Positions 1-5,023 of a stretch of DNA of 10,622 bases are shown here, one piece after another. The DNA lies in assembly GCA_027451165.1 (NCBI GenBank), contig DAIDJX010000101.1, positions 1-10,622 of the forward strand. Reading direction: 5' to 3'. The number at the start of each line of letters is the position of its first letter. Position 1 is the first letter of the stretch. The notes below the pieces were generated by a model that was given only the letters and a program-made list of their open reading frames with translations, searched no databases and had not been told where the DNA came from. A program made the translations under genes and the position numbers. This DNA comes from Prolixibacteraceae bacterium (GTDB lineage: Bacteria; Bacteroidota; Bacteroidia; Bacteroidales; Prolixibacteraceae).

Positions 1-459
1 TGCATTGGCAATCAGCAACCCAAACCAGTTGATCACTAAAATCACCCCCAGAATGGATGATTCCCCGCGGCCTCCCCGCCAGCCATACCAGACAGGCCAA
101 TTGTGACCTGCTATTCCGAAGAGCGCCGTTAACAGGAAAAAAGGATGCACTGTCCACAAGAGTTTAAACAATAATGTCGGAAGAGCCACCTTGGCCATAT
201 CGAGCAGAGAGGTGAGACAACCATACTTCATCCCAACCTTTTTTGTTACCAGACTGGCACTCACCAGTTCTGACTCGAACACTTCATCCGAATCAGGAAT
301 AGGTTCCGCCCACGATTCCATCTGGTTTGTTTTTTTCACCCTGAAGTAAATGATCCGGGCAAAGGATACTGATCCGGCCAGGTAGCCAATCACCGCAGCG
401 AGGGCCCCGGCCATCCAGGGATGCTGCTCCAGATTCTGCAAATAATCAATGATCTCCAT
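1..459 (-). CDS. Divergent PlsY-like glycerol-3-phosphate acyltransferase, partial (C-terminus off the left edge)
   Basis: The minus-strand frame from ATG at 459 is open to the window edge (153 codons). The family (PlsY, PF02660) moves an acyl group from acyl-phosphate to glycerol-3-phosphate at the inner membrane, the first step of phospholipid synthesis. Visible family features are a first membrane segment with GYLAGSVSFARI (about residues 25-36), a motif-1 region SASLVTKKVGMKYG (67-80), a second hydrophobic stretch (88-110), and the best-preserved signature GHNWPVWYGWRGGRGES (118-134), which corresponds to GHxxPvflxFkGGKGvAT of PlsY. A third membrane segment starts near 136. Motif 1 lacks the usual Asn and Arg (Leu and Lys instead), and the second glycine-rich motif has Arg for Lys and lacks the Ala-Thr ending. 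This therefore looks like a side branch rather than the housekeeping enzyme, and I give no gene symbol. The start overlaps the end of the preceding phosphotransfer gene by 14 bp (446-459), which suggests translational coupling. Confidence 0.8.
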   Translation of the reverse strand, partial: MEIIDYLQNLEQHPWMAGALAAVIGYLAGSVSFARIIYFRVKKTNQMESWAEPIPDSDEVFESELVSASLVTKKVGMKYGCLTSLLDMAKVALPTLLFKLLWTVHPFFLLTALFGIAGHNWPVWYGWRGGRGESSILGVILVINWFGLLIANA

Positions 460-1228
460 ATATCGTTACTATTCCGTTCGATCCGTCAACAGTCACCTTC
501 ATACCATCTTTCAGGCAAAGCGCATCATCCACCGAAACAATGGCCGGGATGGACATCTCGCGGGCAATGATGCTGCAATGGGAAAGCATCCCACCGGCAC
601 CGGAAATGATAGCACCCGCATGAACCAGGATGGGGGTCCAGCTTACATCCGAAAATGGAATCACCAGAACGTCGCCTTTTTCCATCCTGTTAAAATCAGC
701 AATGCTTGAAATGACCGCAATTTTGCCGGTATACCTGCCCGGTGAGGTACCCACACCACGGAAACTGCTCCTCTCATCCCTGTCAACCACAGGAGGTTCT
801 TCCCCTATGATCACCGACGGGAGCACCACATCCTTTACATCGTCCATCTCTTTTTTCCTCATTTCAACCATTCCGGCATAATCCGGCTGAGCTACTTCCA
901 ATCCCTTCTCCAGAATCTGGTCAATCTCTTCCCGTTTCAGAAAAAAGACATCGGTCCGGTGGGGCAAAATCCCCGCCCTTACAAGCTCATCACCCATCTG
1001 AAGAAACAGGGAGCGGAACAAACCATAACCGAAAATATACAAGGAACTGATTTGTTCCCGGTATAACCTGAATCTGCCTGCTTTACCATACGATTTCAGC
1101 AATGAACGCTGTCGAATCCGGGGAATATTGATTTCGTGAATCGATTTTAAGACTTCAGGGGAAGGCTGTTCCGGCAATTTCCGGATCAGCTGAAACATAA
1201 ACCCGGGATTTTCTTCCCACTTTTCCAC
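446..1228 (-). CDS. PEP-utilising enzyme, C-terminal part with phospho-histidine swivelling domain (downstream piece of an interrupted gene)
   Basis: This is the C-terminal piece of a PEP synthase / rifampicin phosphotransferase-type protein. Residues 1-135 (counted from the GTG at 1228) are the helical linker region typical of the family, including the stretch RFRLYREQISSLYIFGYGLFRSLFLQMGDELVRAGIL that precedes DVFFLKREEI. Residues 157-258 are the PEP-utilisers mobile domain (PF00391), with TSPGRYTGK, GDVLVIPFSDVSWTPI and the phospho-acceptor motif GGMLSHCSIIARE. The histidine expected to carry the phosphoryl group is residue 217. GTG at 1228 is only the first possible start after the stop at 1391. 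The same frame is open for 54 further codons upstream and encodes FGHLSESGNDFS, a conserved family motif, so the natural protein almost certainly continued from the upstream piece (1391-2776). No clear ribosome binding site precedes the GTG. Whether this piece is made on its own is unknown. The stop codon lies inside the start region of the PlsY-like gene. Confidence 0.85.
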   Translation of the reverse strand: MEKWEENPGFMFQLIRKLPEQPSPEVLKSIHEINIPRIRQRSLLKSYGKAGRFRLYREQISSLYIFGYGLFRSLFLQMGDELVRAGILPHRTDVFFLKREEIDQILEKGLEVAQPDYAGMVEMRKKEMDDVKDVVLPSVIIGEEPPVVDRDERSSFRGVGTSPGRYTGKIAVISSIADFNRMEKGDVLVIPFSDVSWTPILVHAGAIISGAGGMLSHCSIIAREMSIPAIVSVDDALCLKDGMKVTVDGSNGIVTIYGDH

Positions 1229-1390
1229 CGAAAAGTCATTCCCACTTTCACTGAGATGGCCGAACTTTTGCAGAAATTCATGGAATGCAAGGAGAAATGG
1301 GCCGGCTTCAGGAACAACAGCAAGCTGGTCGGGAGTTTCACATTTCTCTCTGATTTCCGGAGGAATGCTATCCAGCGCTTTCCTGACTTT

Positions 1391-1393
1391 TTA
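1391..1393 (-). other. In-frame TAA stop interrupting the phosphotransfer gene
   Basis: On the minus strand the codons read CTG GAA ATG TAA AAA GTC AGG AAA GCG CTG. The TAA is in phase with both the upstream ATP-grasp frame and the downstream phospho-histidine frame. Other genes in the window end with TAA, TGA and TAG, so there is no hint of stop-codon reassignment. Confidence 0.9.
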
Positions 1394-2776
1394 CATTTCC
1401 AGATGTGGAGAATAGGAGGGCAGCAGGGGAAAATCCCGGTTGAAATCCAGTATCCCGTATTCCAGCTTTAACGAAGCCAGTTTTTTCCTCAGTTTTTTAT
1501 CGTAAAACCGCATCAGGATCGGAATGAACACATTCAGGTAAGCTGCTTTTCCGGCAGCCTGAAAAATAGCTTCATATAAAACAGGGTAATTCCCGACAGA
1601 AAAATCATGGTTCACATTTGCTTTCAGGTTTTCCAGATCTTTCAGGAGTACCTTATATTCCCGGAGATAGAACTTTTCAAAGCCCATCATGGAGAAAATA
1701 AAACGGATAAATCTGAAAATGTGCCTGAAGAACTTTACTCCCGGCCGGATCTTTGACATGCTTACCTCTTCATTGGTCATCATGGCTTCAAGGCTCTCCG
1801 CTGAAAAACCGACTTTCCCAAACAGTTCGCTCAAGGCAGCCAGGTTAAAATAGGTCCGGTAGTGAAATGCTTTGGCCAGCTGTTCCGGCCTGACATCCAG
1901 TTTACCGGTTATTTCTTCAAGAATCCTGATTTTTGTGCCATTTACCAGCGGGATATTAACCGACCAGACCAGCGGTTTGATCTGCCCCGGAAGCATCTCC
2001 CGGGCCATCCGGTTGGAATAGACTTGCTGAACCGCTGATCCGGTAATACTCCTCATCTGAAGAAACCACAGTCTTTTACCATCATATGCCCATTCGATAT
2101 CCACATCCTTCCCTGTTACTTTTTTCAGCTTCCGCAGGGCCGAAAATACCCGTTGGATCACCCGGAAATGCGGATAATTGCTGTCTCCTTCCAGCAATGT
2201 CTGTCCCCGGTTTCTCCACCGGAGAGGAGTAATACCCTTTTGTACCAGCTCTTCTCCCATTCCTTCTACGGCTTCCACGACAAATTCACTCAGGTTGGTC
2301 ACCGGATTTCTGCTGAAGCCTACCCCTGACAAGATAGGATTCACCATCTCCTGTATCAGGATGGCAAACCGGAGTATTCCCAGATGATTCCTTTCTCCCT
2401 TCGGATAACTGATTTCCGTTTCACTTCCGGAGGAATCCCAGATCGTCAGGATCGACTGAAGAATCCGGGCTTTTCCTTTGATTAGAAGTTCTGTACGGAA
2501 TTGACCGGCATAAGACATTTTTTCACTGTCCTCGAGATTGGTGGAAGAGCGAATGGCGTAAACCAGATCAGGTAGGATAGCAATTTCTTCAGAAAGCTTT
2601 TCAAGGAAAGGCCGACCTTCTTCCAGGTAGGTCTGAAAGGCATCTGCTGTAAGGATCCAGGTTGAAGGTACGGGAAAGGATTTTTTTTTGAGGAACAGCA
2701 ATGATTCTGCCTTGTTGCCGATCTGACGGGCTGACCATTTCCCTGAAAGCTTACAGATAAAGCGTCTATTACCCAT
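1391..2776 (-). CDS. PEP/pyruvate-binding ATP-grasp domain protein, N-terminal part (PPDK_N family; upstream piece of an interrupted gene)
   Basis: The 461-residue product carries the ATP-grasp/PEP-pyruvate-binding domain PF01326 of PEP synthase, pyruvate phosphate dikinase and rifampicin phosphotransferase. Motifs appear in family order: GNKAESLLFL (20-29) followed by PVPSTWILTADAF; the nucleotide-binding AIRSSTNLED with AGQFRTELL (74-98); IQEMVNPILSGVGFSRNPVT (141-160); EAVEGMGEELVQKGITP (168-184); and DIEWAYDGKRLWFLQMRSIT (226-245), where the usual RP is RS. Residues 250-461 are the start of the less conserved middle region, which forms the substrate pocket in rifampicin phosphotransferase. 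In this superfamily the domain phosphorylates a histidine on the mobile domain using ATP. Start ATG 2776 places the first motif at the usual distance from the N-terminus. The reading ends at TAA 1391-1393, but the same frame continues with the rest of the protein. A restored product would be 776 residues without a C-terminal PEP-binding barrel, so its architecture resembles rifampicin phosphotransferase more than true PEP synthase. The substrate cannot be assigned. Confidence 0.88.
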   Translation of the reverse strand: MGNRRFICKLSGKWSARQIGNKAESLLFLKKKSFPVPSTWILTADAFQTYLEEGRPFLEKLSEEIAILPDLVYAIRSSTNLEDSEKMSYAGQFRTELLIKGKARILQSILTIWDSSGSETEISYPKGERNHLGILRFAILIQEMVNPILSGVGFSRNPVTNLSEFVVEAVEGMGEELVQKGITPLRWRNRGQTLLEGDSNYPHFRVIQRVFSALRKLKKVTGKDVDIEWAYDGKRLWFLQMRSITGSAVQQVYSNRMAREMLPGQIKPLVWSVNIPLVNGTKIRILEEITGKLDVRPEQLAKAFHYRTYFNLAALSELFGKVGFSAESLEAMMTNEEVSMSKIRPGVKFFRHIFRFIRFIFSMMGFEKFYLREYKVLLKDLENLKANVNHDFSVGNYPVLYEAIFQAAGKAAYLNVFIPILMRFYDKKLRKKLASLKLEYGILDFNRDFPLLPSYSPHLEM

Positions 2777-2930
2777 CTTAAAAGTTTTTCAGGTTTTAAA
2801 AAGATGAATTCGTTAGTTAGCGATGGTTTAAAAATAACAAAATTCCTGAAACGGAAATACTTTATGACCTTTTGAATAAGAAATTATTCAAACACTTTTC
2901 GAGGCTTCAGGTTAAAGCAGAAAATGGAAA
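2777..2930. other. Intergenic region between SpmA-SpmB-like gene and phosphotransfer gene, with an AT-rich hairpin
   Basis: This 154-bp gap separates two minus-strand genes. A perfect 9-bp inverted repeat with a GAAA loop lies at 2871-2892 (TTTGAATAA / TTATTCAAA). It is AT-rich and no T-run follows it on either strand, so it is not a convincing factor-independent terminator. The stretch before the downstream start at 2776 is A/T-rich without a purine Shine-Dalgarno block, as is common in Bacteroidota. Confidence 0.5.
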
Positions 2931-4163
2931 TCAGTGGAAAAAGAGATACCCTACCAGTATGGCAGCTACCAGCCCCACAAAGTCCGCAATCAGTCCGCAC
3001 CACACGGCATAACGGGTGTTTTTGATCCCAACAGATCCGAAATAGACAGCAAGGACATAAAATGTGGTATCGGTAGAACCCTGAACAATGCAAGCTACGC
3101 GGCCGGCAAAAGAATCAGCGCCAAACTCCCGCATGGCGTCAACCATCAACCCACGGGAACCGCTGCCACTGAGCGATTTCATCAAACCTGTCGGAAGTGC
3201 CGGAATAAAATCGGTATTAATTCCAAGGCTTTGAAAAATCCAGGTGATGCCTGATATCATCCAATCCATTGCTCCGGAAGCCCTGAAGACGCCGATCGCC
3301 ACCAAAATTGCAATCAGGTAAGGAATAATTTTTATAGCGGTGCCGAATCCTTCTTTTGCCCCCTCGATGAATGCCTCGTACACGTTGATTTTCCGGATAA
3401 CCCCCATCACAATAAAGCCGGTAATAACCGAAAAAAGGATCACATTGCTTATCAGAGAGGAAATTGTGGTGATAGTAGCCTGATCGAGTGTGGAAAAATA
3501 CCAGATGGTAAGTGCAATGATGGCCGTGAGGGTTCCGAGGTAAGCAAGGACAGTCCTGTTCAGCAGATTGATCTTCTGATAAATCGAAACGGCGATCAGT
3601 CCGGCAAGGGTGGCAAAATAGGTGGCGATCAGAATTGGAATAAAGACATCTGCGGGATTGACTGCTCCCAGCTGGGCCCTGTAAACCAGGATGCTGACAG
3701 GAATGATGATCAGCCCTGAAGCATTCAGCACCAGGAACATGATCATCGGATCGCTGGCGGTATCCTTTTTCGGGTTGGAGGCTTGCATTTCCTTCATGGC
3801 CTGCAGTCCGACCGGTGTGGCTGCATTATCCAGGTTCAGCATGTTGGCGGCAATGTTCATCATCATGGGCGCATAAGCCGGATGTTCCTTGCCCAGCGCC
3901 GGAAAGAGCTTATTGAAAAACGGACCGATCGCCCGGGAAAACAGCCTGACTACCCCACCCTTTTCCCCTATTTTCATGATACCCATCCACAAAGTCAGTA
4001 CACCGGTTAAACCGATAGAAATTTCGAATCCTGTTTTGGCCATGTCAAAAGTGGCAGTCATCATGGCTGAAAATACCTGCGTGTCTCCTGTGAATATAAG
4101 TTTGGCCATTCCTATGACAAAGGCAGTCAGAAAGAAAAAGACAAAAACATAATTCAAGGCCAT
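2931..4163 (-). CDS. SpmA-SpmB fusion, nucleoside-recognition (gate) domain membrane protein
   Basis: The 410-residue protein is a head-to-tail fusion of the spore maturation proteins SpmA and SpmB, each carrying a nucleoside-recognition/gate domain (PF07670). The SpmA half (about 1-200) has the hydrophobic start MALNYVFVFFFLTAFVIGMAKLIF, the segment FDMAKTGFEISIGLTGVLTLWMGIMKIGEKGG (39-70), and NMLNLDNAATPVGLQAM (107-123). The SpmB half (about 235-410) has LPTGLMKSLSGSGSRG (323-338) and QGSTDTTFYVLAVYFGSVG (361-379) with KNTRYAVWCGLIADFVG. Many hydrophobic segments indicate a multi-pass inner-membrane protein. In Bacillus the separate proteins are needed for spore core dehydration; in non-sporulating Bacteroidota the role is unknown, and solute transport is a guess. 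I chose ATG 4163 because family proteins begin at this point. The frame is open for 112 codons further upstream (to 4499), with another ATG at 4310, but much of that stretch overlaps the divergent gene and has no family features. Confidence 0.87.
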   Translation of the reverse strand: MALNYVFVFFFLTAFVIGMAKLIFTGDTQVFSAMMTATFDMAKTGFEISIGLTGVLTLWMGIMKIGEKGGVVRLFSRAIGPFFNKLFPALGKEHPAYAPMMMNIAANMLNLDNAATPVGLQAMKEMQASNPKKDTASDPMIMFLVLNASGLIIIPVSILVYRAQLGAVNPADVFIPILIATYFATLAGLIAVSIYQKINLLNRTVLAYLGTLTAIIALTIWYFSTLDQATITTISSLISNVILFSVITGFIVMGVIRKINVYEAFIEGAKEGFGTAIKIIPYLIAILVAIGVFRASGAMDWMISGITWIFQSLGINTDFIPALPTGLMKSLSGSGSRGLMVDAMREFGADSFAGRVACIVQGSTDTTFYVLAVYFGSVGIKNTRYAVWCGLIADFVGLVAAILVGYLFFH

Positions 4164-4326
4164 GGATGCAACTTTGGAAAACAAATGTGATAAAAATTCC
4201 GTAAGAAACAAAAGAAGTTGTCCGGTTGTGGGGTTGTCCGGTTCTCCGTCAGATTTCGGGCTGACCGGGTATAATTCAGGAATGATTTTTGATAGTCCAT
4301 AAATTGTCATACAAAAAAATTCAGCC
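4164..4326. promoter_or_regulatory. Divergent upstream region shared by the SpmA-SpmB-like and DUF4251 genes, with an 11-bp direct repeat
   Basis: The 163 bp between the two divergent starts must hold both promoters if the chosen starts are right. An 11-bp direct repeat, GTTGTCCGGTT, occurs at 4217-4227 and 4233-4243, 16 bp apart start to start. This could be a regulator site or chance similarity. The leader just before the plus-strand start (ACAAAAAAATTCAGCC) is A-rich without a Shine-Dalgarno block. I could not place a convincing Bacteroidota-type promoter (TTTG and TAnnTTTG about 20 bp apart) on either strand. Confidence 0.3.
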
Positions 4327-4836
4327 ATGAAAAGAATAATATTTCTGATAGCCGTATTCACCCTGATCACCTCGATCCTCACTGCACAGGAAACCCGCCG
4401 GGAAAAACGCAAGGGTCGGGAGAAAGCCAAAATGGAAGAAGTGAAGCAGATGTTTGAAAACAAAACCCTGCAGTTTTTGGCACAGTCGGCCCACCCCATG
4501 TCGGGCGGGGTCTATCACCTTACCTCAACCTACAACCTGACCATTAAGAATCAGGATGTTACCAGCTACCTGCCCTATTACGGTGTGGCTTACCGGGCCG
4601 ATTACCCTGCCGGTGACGGAGGCATCATGTTCACGGAAAAGGCAACTGCAACAGAATGGAAATCAACGCGCAAAGGCTTTGAGGTGAAACTGCAGGTTAA
4701 AACCACAAAGGATGTCTATCTGATTTACCTTCAATTTTCAGCAAGTGGTTATGGTTCACTGCAGGTGACCTGCAACAACCGCCAGCCGATCCGGTTTTCC
4801 GGGATTGTGCAGGAGGTAAGGGAAGAAAAAAAATAA
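4327..4836 (+). CDS. DUF4251 domain-containing secreted protein
   Basis: This 169-residue protein begins with a signal peptide: positive MKR, a hydrophobic core IIFLIAVFTLITSIL, and a likely signal peptidase I cut after TA in LTAQE near residue 20. A charged helix follows (ETRREKRKGREKAKMEEVKQMFE). The mature part matches DUF4251 (PF14059), a Bacteroidota family of small exported proteins, by the central LPYYGVAYRADY, then GGIMFTEKATATEWKSTRKGFEVKLQVKT, the beta-rich YLIYLQFSASGYGSLQVTCNNRQPIRFSGIV, and a short basic tail. It contains no cysteine in a lipobox, so it is more likely free in the periplasm than a lipoprotein. The biochemical function of the family is unknown. It stands alone on the plus strand, divergent from the SpmA-SpmB-like gene and 187 bp before the peptidase gene. 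Confidence 0.87.
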   Translation: MKRIIFLIAVFTLITSILTAQETRREKRKGREKAKMEEVKQMFENKTLQFLAQSAHPMSGGVYHLTSTYNLTIKNQDVTSYLPYYGVAYRADYPAGDGGIMFTEKATATEWKSTRKGFEVKLQVKTTKDVYLIYLQFSASGYGSLQVTCNNRQPIRFSGIVQEVREEKK

Positions 4837-4949
4837 ACCACAGAAGGCACAGAAGAACACAATAAAAATTGTTTATCACCAAAGTACCCTACTTACTATC
4901 CGTTACTATTTTGGAGTGCCCGATGTGGCAGGATGTATACGGAAAGTTG

Positions 4950-4957
4950 TATTTTCG
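4950..4957 (+). promoter_or_regulatory. Possible -7 element for the PreP-like peptidase gene
   Basis: TATTTTCG is close to the Bacteroidota -7 consensus TAnnTTTG and lies 66 bp before the start codon. The matching upstream element is weak: TGTGG at 4924-4928 is about 21 bp away. The call is tentative. Confidence 0.25.
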
Positions 4958-4967
4958 CCGCTCCGCT

Positions 4968-4984
4968 ATTCTGTTCAACAGAAT
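4968..4984. promoter_or_regulatory. 17-bp palindrome upstream of the PreP-like gene
   Basis: ATTCTGTTCAACAGAAT is a perfect inverted repeat of 8-bp arms around one base. It sits 39 bp before the peptidase start and just after the tentative -7 element, so it would fall at the 5' end of the transcript or work as an operator for a dimeric regulator. A one-base centre is too tight for an RNA hairpin with full-length arms, which favours a protein-binding site. No regulator can be named. Confidence 0.4.
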
Positions 4985-5023
4985 GCGGGCGGTTTAGTAT
5001 AATTTTTTACCTAAAAGAAAGTC

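Larger units (their letters stand above)
446..2776 (-). pseudogene. Whole PEP-synthase/rifampicin-phosphotransferase-like gene interrupted by one in-frame stop
   Basis: The two coding pieces at 2776-1391 and 1228-446 are in the same reading frame. The 54 codons between them (1390-1229) contain no stop and no ATG, GTG or TTG. They encode a continuous family-like segment ending in HEFLQKFGHLSESGNDFS, which joins directly to VEKWEENPG of the downstream piece. Replacing the TAA with any sense codon gives a 776-residue ATP-grasp / linker / phospho-histidine protein with the acceptor histidine near residue 733. A single substitution (for example from AAA, CAA or GAA) would explain the break. It may be a young nonsense mutation, a sequencing or assembly error, strain variation in a metagenome, or a gene now made as two chains. 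Only one lesion is visible and both pieces keep their motifs, so any decay is recent. Confidence 0.65.

Noticed and set aside
1229..1390. Frameshift between the two phosphotransfer gene pieces
   Set aside because: The distance is exactly 54 codons and both pieces are in the same frame, so only the TAA needs explaining.
1391..1393. Stop-codon reassignment or programmed selenocysteine/pyrrolysine insertion
   Set aside because: The codon is TAA, which is not used for those residues. Other genes here terminate normally at TAA, TGA and TAG, and no recoding structure is evident.
2871..2892. Factor-independent terminator for the SpmA-SpmB-like gene
   Set aside because: The stem is perfect but AT-rich and no T-run follows on either strand.
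4164..4499. N-terminal extension of the SpmA-SpmB-like protein to 4499
   Set aside because: It would overlap the signal peptide region of the convincing divergent DUF4251 gene, and it has no similarity to the family. The family start fits ATG 4163.
4837..4880. Terminator after the DUF4251 gene
   Set aside because: Only a weak CAAT/ATTG stem is visible, without a GC-rich arm or T-run.
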